From Methylobacterium sp. Leaf99 (GTDB taxonomy: Bacteria; Pseudomonadota; Alphaproteobacteria; Rhizobiales; Beijerinckiaceae), in NCBI RefSeq assembly GCF_001422375.1, contig NZ_LMMU01000001.1, positions 558,223-622,222 on the forward strand: a stretch of 64,000 bases of DNA, in the 5' to 3' direction. Below the pieces are notes generated by a model. It was not told the DNA's origin. It saw only the letters and a program-made list of their open reading frames with translations, and did no database searches. Shown piece after piece: positions 44,287 through 53,007 of the stretch. How positions within the stretch are numbered: position 1 is the first letter of the stretch; the number at the start of each line of letters is the position of its first letter. Made by a program: the position numbers and the translations under genes.

Positions 44287-45201
44287 GTGTCCACTTCCCC
44301 CATCCTCGCGACCCCCGCGGCCTCGGCCGACACCCGCACCGTCATGCTCAACTCGGTGTCGTGGGGCGCGATCTTCGCCGGCGCCGTCACCGCCCTGGTG
44401 ACCCAGGTCATCCTCAACATGATCGGCGTCGGCGTCGGCCTGTCGAGCGTCGGCACCACCGCCGCCGACAACCCGGCCGCCTCGACCCTGTCCATGGGCG
44501 CCGGGATCTGGTTCATCGGCTCCGGCATCGTCGCGGCGCTGGCCGGCGGCGTCCTCGCCGGCCGCCTCTCGGGCAAGCCCGTTGCCGGCACCGCCGGCCT
44601 GCACGGCCTCGTCTCCTGGGCGGTGACCACCCTCGTGGTCCTGTACCTGCTGACCTCGGCGGCCGGCGGCCTCATCGGCGGCGCCTTCTCGGGCGTGACC
44701 AGCACACTGGGCGGCGCCGGCTCCCTCGTGGGCGGCACCGTGCAGACGGCGGCCCAGGCGGCGGCTCCGTCCCTGTCGAAGATCTCGAATCCCCTCGACG
44801 GCATCGAGCAGTCGGTCCGCAACCAGGCCGCCGGCCAGGACCCGCAGGCCGCCAAGGACGCCGCCGTCGCGGCGATCCGCGCCCTTTTCACCGGTGACCC
44901 GGCCCAGAAGGCCCAGGCCGAGACCCGCGCCGCCGACGCCCTGGCCAAGGCCCAGGGCATCCCGGCCGATCAGGCCAAGGCGCAGATCCAGGACTACAAG
45001 AAGCAGTACGACGAGACCGTCGCCACCGCCAAGGTGAAGGCCGAGCAGGCCGCCGTCGCCGCCAAGTCCGCCGCCACCCAGGGCGCCTTCTACGGCGCGC
45101 TGGCCCTGATCCTCGGCGCCCTCGCGGGCTTCCTCGGCGGTCGCCTGGGCGCCCCGCAGCCCGCCACCCTGGTCGCCGGCTACGACGCCCGCCGCGTCTG
45201 A
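44287..45201 (+). CDS. PhnA-like multi-pass membrane protein
   Basis: 304 residues from a GTG. Four to five membrane segments: AIFAGAVTALVTQVILNMIG, WFIGSGIVAALAGGVLAG, SWAVTTLVVLYLLTSAAGGL and, at the end, FYGALALILGALAGFLGGRL. Between them lies an Ala/Gln-rich amphipathic stretch. The layout matches proteins commonly annotated as PhnA-like in alphaproteobacteria (no relation to phosphonate metabolism shown). Its placement among CsbD genes suggests an envelope stress role. Confidence 0.6.
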   Translation: MSTSPILATPAASADTRTVMLNSVSWGAIFAGAVTALVTQVILNMIGVGVGLSSVGTTAADNPAASTLSMGAGIWFIGSGIVAALAGGVLAGRLSGKPVAGTAGLHGLVSWAVTTLVVLYLLTSAAGGLIGGAFSGVTSTLGGAGSLVGGTVQTAAQAAAPSLSKISNPLDGIEQSVRNQAAGQDPQAAKDAAVAAIRALFTGDPAQKAQAETRAADALAKAQGIPADQAKAQIQDYKKQYDETVATAKVKAEQAAVAAKSAATQGAFYGALALILGALAGFLGGRLGAPQPATLVAGYDARRV

Positions 45202-45295
45202 ACGGTTCGCCGATCCTGCCGGTCCCGGTTCGCCGGGGCCGGTCACCGGTCGAACTCGGCCGGTTGTCATTCACCCACAGCACAGGGGCACCCCG

Positions 45296-45499
45296 ATGAG
45301 CAGCACCACCGACAAGATCAAGGGTCTGGCCAACGAAGCCGTCGGCAACGTCAAGCAGGGCGTCGGCAACGTCACCGGCAACGACAAGCTCGTCGCCGAG
45401 GGCAAGGCCCAGGAACTCAAGGGCGAGGCCCAGAAGACGGTGGGCGAAGCCAAGGACGGCGTCGCCTCCGTCGTCGACAAGGTCACCGGCAAGCGCTGA
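45296..45499 (+). CDS. CsbD-family stress protein
   Basis: 67 residues, a complete canonical CsbD protein: TDKIKGLANEAVGNVKQGVG, then NDKLVAEGKAQELKGEAQK and a C-terminal GVASVVDKVTGKR. CsbD proteins are induced by general stress in many bacteria; their activity is not established. It lies between the PhnA-like gene and another CsbD-like gene, all on the plus strand. Confidence 0.85.
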   Translation: MSSTTDKIKGLANEAVGNVKQGVGNVTGNDKLVAEGKAQELKGEAQKTVGEAKDGVASVVDKVTGKR

Positions 45500-45515
45500 G
45501 CCGGACGCCCTTCCC

Positions 45516-45546
45516 GTGGCGGGCGACCGGATTCCGGACCCGCCAC
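45516..45546 (+). terminator. hairpin after the csbD gene
   Basis: Two-part stem gtggcggg / cccgccac with an inner ccgg / ccgg pair around att, 17 bases past the stop. No T-run. It may attenuate read-through to the next gene. Confidence 0.45.
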
Positions 45547-45575
45547 CCCGTGCCTTTCGAACCCAGGAGAATGCC

Positions 45576-46013
45576 ATGAATCGCGATCAGTTCAGTGGCG
45601 CGTCCCGTCACCTCAAGGGTCGCGCCCAGACCGCCCTGGGCGGCGTTACCGGCGATCCGGCCCGCCAGGTCCGCGGCGCCGTCAACCAGGTGGCCGGCGG
45701 GGCGCAGTACGCCTACGGTCGCGCCCGCGACCGCGCCGAGGATTTCGCCGAGGACGGCCGGCATCTCGCCCACGAAGTACGGGACCGTGCCGGCAACCTG
45801 ATCGATGACGGCCGTCACCTCGTCGGCGAGGCGCGCGACCGCGCGGGAAACCTCATCGAGGACGGCCGCGACTTCGCCCGTCACGCGGCCAAGCGCGGCA
45901 CCACCTATGGCCGACAGGCCGTCCGCTACGCCGACGACAACCGCACCTCCGCCCTGCTCGGCCTCGCCGCCGTGGCCTTCGCCGTCGGCTGGCTGTCCCG
46001 TTCCAGGCGCTGA
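45576..46013 (+). CDS. CsbD-like protein with repeated helix and membrane anchor
   Basis: 145 residues. An N-terminal CsbD-type unit (SRHLKGRAQTALGGVTGDPA) leads into an internal repeat of about 17 residues, RDRAGNLIDDGRHLVGEA / RDRAGNLIEDGRDFARHA with an earlier weaker copy, and ends in a membrane segment (ALLGLAAVAFAVGWL). An AGGAGA lies before the ATG. It resembles the 43637 gene in plan and may be its paralogue. Confidence 0.65.
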   Translation: MNRDQFSGASRHLKGRAQTALGGVTGDPARQVRGAVNQVAGGAQYAYGRARDRAEDFAEDGRHLAHEVRDRAGNLIDDGRHLVGEARDRAGNLIEDGRDFARHAAKRGTTYGRQAVRYADDNRTSALLGLAAVAFAVGWLSRSRR

Positions 46014-46037
46014 CCCGCACGCATCCGGAGAGATCCC

Positions 46038-46145
46038 ATGATCCGCAAGCTCCTGACCGCCTTCCTCCTCCCGAAGGTCATCGCCTATGTCAGCCGCCGC
46101 TTCGGCGGCCGGGCCGCGACCCCGCCGAACCGCCGCGGCCACTGA
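46038..46145 (+). CDS. very small basic protein
   Basis: 35 residues (MIRKLLTAFLLPKVIAYV start, then SRRFGGRAATPPNRRGH). It begins 22 bases after the CsbD-like gene, with CCGGAGAG five bases upstream of its ATG, and has an amphipathic or membrane-lying N-terminus and a basic, Arg-rich tail. It is likely translated, and is too short for most gene finders. Function unknown. Confidence 0.5.
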   Translation: MIRKLLTAFLLPKVIAYVSRRFGGRAATPPNRRGH

Positions 46146-46316
46146 CCGCCATCGGCGGGCCGATCTCCCGGGAACCGGCCCCGGGGCGCGTCCGTGCGCG
46201 GCCCCGGCGGCTGGGCGGGCGCGATCGTCGCCGGTGCCTGCCCCCTGTCCCCTAGACCGGACGCAGACCGGGACCGCCGCCCCGGCCGAGCCCGGAACCC
46301 CACGAAAGGTTCACCC

Positions 46317-46808
46317 ATGAGCAAGGGCTACCCCTCGATGACCGCGCTGCTGGGCCTGCTGGCCGTGGCCGGCTACCAGAACCGCGACAAGCTCGCCGAG
46401 CTTCTCAAGGGTCCTGATACGGGTCACGACACGACCCCGGCGCAGGGCGCCGTCCCGCACGGGTCCGGCGCCCCGTCGGCGTCCACCGGGGGCGGCCTCG
46501 GGAATCTCGCCGGCCTCATCGGCGGCGTCGGCACGGCCGGCATCGGCGGCGTCATCGCCAGCGGTCTCAGCGAGCTGGTGGAGCACTTCACCAAGGGCGG
46601 TCACGGCGAGACGGCGAGCTCCTGGGTCAATCACGGGCCGAACCGCGAGATCCCCGAGATCGATCTGGAGCGGGCCATCGGGTCCGACACCCTGGATCAT
46701 CTCACCCGGCAGACCGGCCTGAGCCGCCCTGCCCTTCTGTCGCGCCTGTCCCGCGAACTGCCCTCGGCCATCGACCGCTACGCCGCGGACGGACGCAAAC
46801 CCGCCTGA
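46317..46808 (+). CDS. YidB-family (DUF937) protein
   Basis: 163 residues. Matches YidB: an N-terminal helix ([22 protein letters not shown]), a Gly-rich middle ([20 protein letters not shown]) and the diagnostic C-terminus with [20 protein letters not shown] and a final helix-turn ([21 protein letters not shown]). Function unknown; conserved in proteobacteria. It closes the stress cluster and is followed by a good intrinsic terminator. Confidence 0.85.
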   Translation: MSKGYPSMTALLGLLAVAGYQNRDKLAELLKGPDTGHDTTPAQGAVPHGSGAPSASTGGGLGNLAGLIGGVGTAGIGGVIASGLSELVEHFTKGGHGETASSWVNHGPNREIPEIDLERAIGSDTLDHLTRQTGLSRPALLSRLSRELPSAIDRYAADGRKPA

Positions 46809-46820
46809 GGAACGTCGGAA

Positions 46821-46850
46821 CCCGCCTGCGCCGCGCCAGGCGGGTTTTTT
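46821..46850 (+). terminator. intrinsic terminator of the stress cluster
   Basis: Perfect stem cccgcctg / caggcggg with an 8-base loop followed by six T, 12 bases after the YidB stop. The clearest Rho-independent terminator in the window. Confidence 0.9.
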
Positions 46851-46931
46851 CAGCTGGGTCGGGATGCGCCGGCATGTGCCCCGATGAACTGCCGACGGGC
46901 TCCCCGGAGGGGACGCTGAGCCGGTCGCGGA

Positions 46932-47819
46932 TCAGATCGCCTGGGCAAGCCAGGGATCGCGCAGAATCCCCACGTGTTCCGGCTTGGCACTGACCTGACT
47001 GGCGACCGCAGGCGAAGTGCAGAGACGATTTCGCCCGGTTTGCTTGGCAACGTAGAGGGCTTCGTCGGCGCGGGTGATAAAATCGTCCCCATCGGTGTCT
47101 TTTCTCAAGCAGGCGGCGCCGATGCTGGCGGTGACCTTCAACTGCGTGTTGTCCGGCAGGAGGATCGAGCCGCCGGCGATCTGGTGGAGCAGGCGCTCGC
47201 CGAGCGTCGACACGTCGTCGAGATCACTGTCGAGGGCGACCACCAGAAATTCCTCGCCCCCGTACCGCACGACCCGGTCGGAGGTTCGACAGGAGTGGAG
47301 GATCAGTCCGGCGACGTGCTTGAGGACGAGGTCGCCGACGGGATGACCATAGGTGTCGTTGACGTGCTTGAAGTGATCGAGGTCGATGAGCAGGGCGGAC
47401 AGGGACCGCTCCGTCCGCCTTGCGATCGCCACCTCCGCGTCGATCATCTGGTCGAGATACCGGCGATTGAAAGCGCCGGTCAGGGGATCGCGGATGACAT
47501 CGCTCTCGAGTTTCGCGATGCGGACGATGTCGCGGGTCGTGGACGCGGACAGTTGGGCGACGATGAGGACGAAGGCCCCACCCGCGAGCAGGATGGCCGA
47601 GACGATGATATCGGCGATTCGAACGGTATGACTGGCGGAACTGAGGATACCGAAAGCGGCATAGCCCACCATGAAGAGCATGATGAGCGAGCTGAGGACA
47701 CGCCACAGTCGATGCAGCCGCCCTTCGCGCACCATCGCAAGGATCTCTGAGATCGGCTTCAGCGATGCAGCCAGCAACGCAATGCCGATCAGGATCATGA
47801 GGGAACTGAGCCACGCCAT
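46932..47819 (-). CDS. diguanylate cyclase with membrane sensor region
   Basis: 295 residues. Membrane segments at about 3-20, 45-65 and 75-95, then a GGDEF domain: DPLTGAFNRRYLDQMI at its start, the active-site YGGEEF, and an inhibitory I-site RTSD exactly five residues before GGEEF. It should make c-di-GMP and be feedback-inhibited by it. A possible link to cellulose synthesis is weakened by the PilZ changes in this BcsA. Monocistronic, converging on the stress cluster terminator. Confidence 0.9.
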   Translation of the reverse strand: MAWLSSLMILIGIALLAASLKPISEILAMVREGRLHRLWRVLSSLIMLFMVGYAAFGILSSASHTVRIADIIVSAILLAGGAFVLIVAQLSASTTRDIVRIAKLESDVIRDPLTGAFNRRYLDQMIDAEVAIARRTERSLSALLIDLDHFKHVNDTYGHPVGDLVLKHVAGLILHSCRTSDRVVRYGGEEFLVVALDSDLDDVSTLGERLLHQIAGGSILLPDNTQLKVTASIGAACLRKDTDGDDFITRADEALYVAKQTGRNRLCTSPAVASQVSAKPEHVGILRDPWLAQAI

Positions 47820-48123
47820 AGGCTGAATGTGGCACGCAACCGTGAAGAGAGCGTTTCGCCGTCGGGTGAGTATTTATATTTGTAGAGCCATTCGAGAGAT
47901 TTCCACAGTCGATCGAGCAACCTTTGGCTATTGATATCTGAATTACAAATAAGACATCGTGACACTTCGTCAGGCCGCGCGGTGGTTTGCGATGGGGGGC
48001 GCAAGATCTTCGCAGCCCCATTCGAGCGATGGACAAGCTTGTCGTCGGGCCGAACCGACGGCGGCCATCCCGACGGCGACCCGAGTTCTTGACGAACCGG
48101 CACCCGCAGCGTCGAAGAGCGCC
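47820..48123. other. intergenic, no gene seen
   Basis: 304 bases between the diguanylate cyclase start and the stop of the HAD gene. AT-rich from about 47860 to 47960, likely the promoter of the cyclase gene. No protein features seen. Confidence 0.5.
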
Positions 48124-48795
48124 CTAGATCCGCGCCAGGGCCCGGGCGACATCGCGCAGGGTCTCGCCGGACACGTCCGGCGCGCGCAGGACGGCGGAGT
48201 ACGGAAGACCACGGGCGACGTAGCCCGTCAGCAGGCCGGCGACCTTGGCGCCGTGCAGGTCCCACGGATGGGTCGCGACCAGGGCCATCTCGTGCGGAGC
48301 GACCCCGGCGGCCTGCACGGCATGGCCGTACACCTCGGAGCGTGGCTTCGACAGCCCGACATCCTCGACGGATAGAACCTGCTCGACGAGACCGTCCAGG
48401 CCTGCGGCCGCCAGCAATCCCTCCGTGGTCTGGGTCGCCCCGTTGCTCAGGGCGAAGACCCTGATGCCGGCCTCGGCGAGAACCGCGAAGGCGGCCTTCG
48501 CATCGCCGTGCGGGGGCAAGGCCTTCATCATGCCGAGCACGGCCGCCCTGTCCTGCGGGGCGACGTCCAGGGCGTGCATGGCGAGCAGTTCGTCGAGGCA
48601 TCCCGACAGGACGGACTGGAAGGGCGCGAAGGTGCCCGTCGCCGCCAGGGCGAAGGTGTCCCGCAGGCCGGCCGTGTAGAGGAAATCCAGGGCCATGGGC
48701 GGCAAGCCCAGGGCCACCAGGGCCGGCCGCATGGGCTCCAGGGTGAAGACGGTGCCGATGATGTCGAAGGCGACGACCTTGGGTCTCGTGGGCAT
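48124..48795 (-). CDS. haloacid dehalogenase-like hydrolase (type II)
   Basis: 223 residues. HAD fold with nucleophile Asp in VVAFDIIGTVFTLEP, Ser/Asn motif FALSNGATQTTEGLL, Lys in GLSKPRSEVYGHAV and the fourth motif ATHPWDLHGAKVAGL. The overall pattern is that of L-2-haloacid dehalogenases, though the first motif has II where YG is usual, so the substrate may differ. A GGAGCG precedes the ATG at 48795. Confidence 0.8.
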   Translation of the reverse strand: MPTRPKVVAFDIIGTVFTLEPMRPALVALGLPPMALDFLYTAGLRDTFALAATGTFAPFQSVLSGCLDELLAMHALDVAPQDRAAVLGMMKALPPHGDAKAAFAVLAEAGIRVFALSNGATQTTEGLLAAAGLDGLVEQVLSVEDVGLSKPRSEVYGHAVQAAGVAPHEMALVATHPWDLHGAKVAGLLTGYVARGLPYSAVLRAPDVSGETLRDVARALARI

Positions 48796-48863
48796 GGGGT
48801 GACGCTCCGTCGTCGTGTTCGCCGGGGCAACGCCGGGGGCCGGCCATGGCTGCATCACGACCC

Positions 48864-48943
48864 GTGACGGCGATTCCGCGTGACGGCGATTCCGCGTGAC
48901 CGCGATCCCGCGTGACCGCGATCCGGCATGACCGCGATCCCGA
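48864..48943. repeat. five 16-base tandem repeats
   Basis: Five units of gtgacSgcgatYcSgc at 48864, 48880, 48896, 48912 and 48928; the first two are identical and later ones differ at up to four positions. Located about 70 bases upstream of the HAD gene start. Could be a regulator array or slippage product. Confidence 0.85.
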
Positions 48944-49093
48944 ACTGGAAACGCAAAGCCCCGCCGCCAGCCGCCCCATCACGCACGGGCACCGGAGGGG
49001 ACGGACGCTGGGCCGACATCGGCGGAAGGGCGGTTGCCAGGAGGGGCCGGTTCGCTCCCGGGTCCCTCAGGGACATTCGATCGAGGACCGAAG

Positions 49094-49129
49094 AGAGCGG
49101 GGCGCCCTCACGGGAGGCCGCCCCGCTCT
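49094..49129 (-). terminator. hairpin downstream of the esterase gene
   Basis: Perfect 11-base arms agagcggggcg / cgccccgctct with a 14-base loop, about 37 bases after the esterase stop. No T-run, but symmetric, so it could serve both strands. Confidence 0.55.
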
Positions 49130-49165
49130 TCCGGGCAGGTCGCAGTCCCGCGACGCGCGACCCTG

Positions 49166-50302
49166 CTACTTGCTGCCCGCCGTGCCGGTGACGGCCGCGG
49201 CAAAGGCCCCCTTGAGGTCTTCGATCACGGCGGTCTCGGCCTCCTTGGCCTTGGCGACCACGCTGGCCATTCCAAAGAACTCGTGGGTCACGCCGGGATA
49301 GTCGCGGTACGTCACCTGACCGCCGGCGGCCTTGATCTTGTCGGCCAGCATCTTGCCGTCGTCGTGCAGCGGATCGATCTGCGCGGTCACCACCGTGAAC
49401 GGCGGCAGGCCCTTCAGGTCGGCCTTGCCGACGATGTCGAGGCGCGGGTCGGACCGGTCGGCGTCGGTGCGCACGGTCTGGTCGTAGAACCAGGCCATCA
49501 TCGGCTTGTCGAGGGGCTTGGCCGCGGCGTTGTCCTTGTAGGACTGCGTGTCGAGGTTGGTGCCGGCCATCGGGTAGACCGCTACGACCCGGACCGGCTT
49601 CTCGACGTTGCCGTCGCGGGCCGTGACGGCCACGTTGGTCGCGAGATTGCCGCCGGCCGATTCCCCCAGCAGGGCGACCCTAGACGGGTCCCCGCCGAAG
49701 CTTTTCGCGTTGGCCAGCGCCCACGTGTAGGCGGCGAAGGCGTCCTCCTGCTGGGCCGGGAACTTGGCCTCCGGCGCGTGGCGGTACTCGACGGAGACCA
49801 CGATGGCCTTGGCGCCCTTGGCGATGGCGCGCGGGGTGGCATCGTAGGTGTCGAGGTCCGCGATCACGAAGCCGCCGCCGTGGTAGTAGACCACGACCGG
49901 CAGCGGACCGGTGGCGCCGTCCGGCGCGTAGATCCGGACCTTCTGGGAGCCGCCCGCCGTGTCGTAGGCCAGATCCCTGGTGCTGACGCCGGGCTCGGGC
50001 GCGGTGTTCCGGCCCTGCTCCGTCAGGAGCGCCTTCACGCCGTCGGCGGCGCTCGGCTGCGTGCGGGCTTCGGCGGGCGACAGCTTCGGGAGCGGCTTCG
50101 GGTCGAGCTTCTTCATGGCGTCGAGGACGTGCTTCATATCGACGTCGAGGTTCGCCATCGGCGAGCCGGTCACCGCCGACACCGCCCCGTCCAGACGATC
50201 CTTCAGGGTCGGCGCACCCTGGGCCCGGGCGGACGCGCCCGACAGGAGGGCGGTGCCCGCGAGCAAGGCGGCCAGGGCGTGCGACTTCGGTCCGACGATC
50301 AT
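49166..50302 (-). CDS. secreted alpha/beta hydrolase, hormone-sensitive lipase family
   Basis: 378 residues. A signal peptide (LAALLAGTALLSGASARAQ) precedes an esterase of the HSL/acetyl-esterase group: oxyanion motif YYHGGGFVIAD, nucleophile GESAGGN, acid Asp in AQIDPLHDDG and His in GVTHEFFG. It should cleave short-chain esters in the periplasm. An AAGGAC site lies before the ATG at 50302. Single gene. Confidence 0.88.
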   Translation of the reverse strand: MIVGPKSHALAALLAGTALLSGASARAQGAPTLKDRLDGAVSAVTGSPMANLDVDMKHVLDAMKKLDPKPLPKLSPAEARTQPSAADGVKALLTEQGRNTAPEPGVSTRDLAYDTAGGSQKVRIYAPDGATGPLPVVVYYHGGGFVIADLDTYDATPRAIAKGAKAIVVSVEYRHAPEAKFPAQQEDAFAAYTWALANAKSFGGDPSRVALLGESAGGNLATNVAVTARDGNVEKPVRVVAVYPMAGTNLDTQSYKDNAAAKPLDKPMMAWFYDQTVRTDADRSDPRLDIVGKADLKGLPPFTVVTAQIDPLHDDGKMLADKIKAAGGQVTYRDYPGVTHEFFGMASVVAKAKEAETAVIEDLKGAFAAAVTGTAGSK

Positions 50303-50754
50303 GGAATGTCCTTGGGTTCGTGAAACGGACCGCCCGTCCGGCGGGCAGGTCCTCGACCAAGGGAACGACCCCTGTCCCGTCTCGTTCCCAGCCCCGCCCG
50401 TCCCCGAACGGAGGCGCCCGAACGGAAGCCATGGTGAACCCGCGTCCCGATCAACCCCGCGGCCAGCCTCGTTCGCACCCGCCTCCGCGCAGGCTGAACC
50501 GGGACAAGCCGGCGACCGATACGAGGGCTCGTGCGGGACACGCCAACCGAAGGGATCGTGACGTGCGATGGATCTGGTGAATTGGATCAGGCATTTTGGC
50601 GGAGAGGGGGTCCGCCATACCCTAGTCCGGGCATGTTTCCGAAAGTCCACGCATCCCAACAATTTCAGACTCTTAGGCCTCGATGCGTCTACCATAGTCC
50701 ACCAGCATCCGCTACGATCCACGTTCTGCGTTGGGGTAAACGTTGGGGTAGCGT
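50303..50754. other. core-island boundary region
   Basis: 452 bases between the esterase and the integrase with no gene. Composition drops from genome-typical GC to mixed at about 50560, so the left edge of the accessory region probably lies there. It contains a hairpin (tggcgga / tccgcca, 50597-50617) and a direct repeat next to the integrase start. Confidence 0.55.
50729..50750. promoter_or_regulatory. two direct cgttggggta repeats before the integrase
   Basis: Two perfect 10-base copies at 50729-50738 and 50741-50750, spaced 12 bases apart, ending four bases before the integrase ATG. They could be arm-type recombinase sites or an operator for int autoregulation. Inference from position and repetition. 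Confidence 0.5.
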
Positions 50755-51924
50755 ATGGCACGCGCGGTGAAGAAGCTGAGTGCGAGAGCTGCCGCGACGC
50801 TGGCTGCTCCTGGCCGTCACTCCGATGGGGATGGCCTCTACCTCGTCGTGGATACTAGTGGCGCCAGACGCTGGCTTTTCCTCTTCCGTTGGCAGGGAAA
50901 GCTCAAGGAGATGGGTCTGGGTGGCCTGTCTGCCGTTTCGCTGGCTGAAGCCCGCGAGAAAGCAGCGGCGGCACGTCAGATCCTCAAAGCCGGCAAGAAT
51001 CCCATTGAGCAGCGCAGGACGGCCAAGGAAGAGCGGCTGACGGCAGTCACTTTCGGCTCGTTCGCTGAGGAGGTCGTAAAATCCCTTTCTCAGGGCTTTC
51101 GCAACGACAAGCACAAGGCGCAATGGTCCTCGACGCTGACGACGTACGCCAGCTCGCTCTGGCACAAACCGATCGATGAGATCGGCACCGATGATGTCCT
51201 GGGTGTTCTGACGCCGATTTGGCACACCAAGAGCGAGACCGCCTCCCGCGTACGTGGACGCATCGAGCGGGTGCTTGATGCCGCTAAAGCCAAGGGCCTG
51301 CGGGCGGGCGAGAATCCGGCGCTTTGGCGGGGCCACCTCGACAAACTACTGCCGGCTCGTCGGAAGCTGACACGCGGTCATCACGCGGCTATGCCATTCG
51401 ACGACGTGCCGGGCTTCATGGCCGACCTCCGATCCCGCGATGCGATGGCGGGCCTAGCTTTGCAGTTCTGCGTTCTGAACGCGTCCCGCTCCGGCGAGGT
51501 GCTGGGCGCGCGTTGGATTGAGATCGACCGCAAGGCCAGGGTCTGGACAATCCCGGCGATGCGTATGAAGGCCGGCGTTGAGCACCGTGTGCCCCTCACC
51601 GATGCTGCACTCGCGATTCTCAACCAAGCCGAAACGGTTAGGCGCGGCGAGTACGTGTTTCCCGGACAAAAACCGGATCGCCCCCTTTCAATCATGGCCA
51701 TGGAGATGATGCTCAGACGGATGAAGGTGGAGGTGACGGTCCACGGCTTTCGCTCCTCCTTCCGCGACTGGGTTGGCGAGCGGACGGCATTCCCACGTGA
51801 GATTGCTGAAACGGCACTGGCGCACGTCGTCGGCGATGCAACTGAAAGGGCTTACCGCCGGGGTGATGCGCTCGAGAAGCGACGAGCGCTGATGGACGCG
51901 TGGAGTTGTTACTTAGCTTCCTAG
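50755..51924 (+). CDS. int: P4-type tyrosine recombinase (integrase)
   Basis: 389 residues. An N-terminal DUF4102-type arm-binding domain (DGLYLVVDTSGARRWLFLFR, LGGLSAVSLAEAREKA), a core-binding helical region and a C-terminal catalytic domain. Catalytic residues are visible: Arg in LNASRSGEVLG, HxxR in VHGFRSSFRDW, His in LAHVVGD and the Tyr in ATERAYRRGD. It would integrate and excise the element. It marks the left end of the accessory region; no tRNA gene is seen next to it. Confidence 0.93.
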   Translation: MARAVKKLSARAAATLAAPGRHSDGDGLYLVVDTSGARRWLFLFRWQGKLKEMGLGGLSAVSLAEAREKAAAARQILKAGKNPIEQRRTAKEERLTAVTFGSFAEEVVKSLSQGFRNDKHKAQWSSTLTTYASSLWHKPIDEIGTDDVLGVLTPIWHTKSETASRVRGRIERVLDAAKAKGLRAGENPALWRGHLDKLLPARRKLTRGHHAAMPFDDVPGFMADLRSRDAMAGLALQFCVLNASRSGEVLGARWIEIDRKARVWTIPAMRMKAGVEHRVPLTDAALAILNQAETVRRGEYVFPGQKPDRPLSIMAMEMMLRRMKVEVTVHGFRSSFRDWVGERTAFPREIAETALAHVVGDATERAYRRGDALEKRRALMDAWSCYLAS

Positions 51925-51977
51925 CTGACAAAGGCCGCCACGACCTCATAACGAATACATCAAAAAAGATAGATAAT

Positions 51978-52694
51978 ATGATCGATGAAAATGGAAATAC
52001 GGCTACAAAGCGGACGATCTTTTCAACACAAGAACACATAGTGGAAGCTCAAGCCGCAGGAGTTTCCCTCGATGGACTGTTTGTTATTCAAGCTTTATCG
52101 TCACTCGGAGAAAAGCTTGCGTTAGCTAATCTTCACCACAAAAGTGGATCGCAACGCGACGCGATAATGATGAGTGTTTCAGCGGTTATCGAGATGCTAA
52201 GCGCACTTCGAGCTCCTCATAACGAGCTCGAACCGCTAGTACATCTCTTTCACGCATTAGGAGATCTGGAAAATGGCAAGATTGACCCAGTTTTGCAAGC
52301 TGAAAAGATAAATAACCGGACGGGTGAAACTGTCTCTGAGTGGTGCGCTCGGGCATATTTATCCGCCGCATTGGAAGCTCGCATAAAACTTGGCGAGTCT
52401 ATTCTAAATTCGTCAACACATATCTCTAAAGAATTTGATATAGTCGATGATCGAAGCGTAAGCAATAAGAATGCAGCAAAACGACTCGTAGATTGGCGAG
52501 CTAATTTTAAAAGCGGTAAGATTTCATTCGACGATATTCATGCAGATTATTTCCGAATTATGAACGATCAAATTTCTATAGCAAACAATCTAAGCGGAGA
52601 CACAAGAATTGATATGCTGAATAGATTATACGTTATTAGCATGAATGAAGCAAAGCGATATCGAAATCGTACGGGTAAAAAGCCAGGGGGATAA
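51978..52694 (+). CDS. AT-rich island gene, unknown
   Basis: 238 residues from the ATG at 51978; an in-frame GTG at 51900 overlaps the integrase. GC is far below the chromosome average, pointing to recent acquisition. The protein looks mostly helical (VIQALSSLGEKLALANLHH, AAIMMSVSAVIEM-type stretches) with a basic C-terminus, and no membrane segment. No family recognised. It sits between int and the AlpA-like gene, a place where satellites often carry cargo such as defence genes, but nothing in the sequence shows that. Confidence 0.6.
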   Translation: MIDENGNTATKRTIFSTQEHIVEAQAAGVSLDGLFVIQALSSLGEKLALANLHHKSGSQRDAIMMSVSAVIEMLSALRAPHNELEPLVHLFHALGDLENGKIDPVLQAEKINNRTGETVSEWCARAYLSAALEARIKLGESILNSSTHISKEFDIVDDRSVSNKNAAKRLVDWRANFKSGKISFDDIHADYFRIMNDQISIANNLSGDTRIDMLNRLYVISMNEAKRYRNRTGKKPGG

Positions 52695-52790
52695 ACCCAT
52701 CTGAGATCGGTTTTAGGGGGAGTGTACATCGAACGCACTGAAGGAGGACATTGCATTCAAGCGATCACGCTCGGATTTGCGGAGACTCCT

Positions 52791-53003
52791 ATGGCCGACG
52801 AGCTTTCCATAAGCGCCACAACTCTAGCTTTTGGTATCGTTGAGGCAGCACAGGCTGCTGGAATTGGTCGATCAACGGTTTTCGAAGAGATCAACGCTGG
52901 CCGTTTAAAGGCTCGAAAGGCTGGGCGACGCACACTAATTCTCAGAGACGATCTCGCCGCTTGGCTAGCAAACCTACCTCACCGCAGCGCCGTTGCCCCG
53001 TAG
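52791..53003 (+). CDS. AlpA/excisionase-like DNA-binding protein
   Basis: 70 residues. Winged helix of the MerR/excisionase type: FGIVEAAQAAGIGRSTVFEEI then AGRLKARKAGRRTLI and DDLAAWLANLP, the standard ending. GGAG lies six bases before the ATG. By family and position it is the recombination directionality factor or an activator of int. It ends five bases before the helicase gene. Confidence 0.82.
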   Translation: MADELSISATTLAFGIVEAAQAAGIGRSTVFEEINAGRLKARKAGRRTLILRDDLAAWLANLPHRSAVAP

Positions 53004-53007
53004 CGTC

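Noticed and set aside
45516-46145. CRISPR-like repeats in the CsbD region
   Set aside because: Repeats are coding (helical repeats) or single hairpins; there is no regular spacer pattern anywhere in the window.
50597-50617. Sequence resembling the 3' end of a tRNA-Ser gene on the minus strand (tggcggagaggg), which would explain the integrase site
   Set aside because: Only about a dozen bases fit; there is no T-loop (GGTTCGAATCC) or acceptor partner, and the stretch forms its own hairpin. No tRNA gene is supported.
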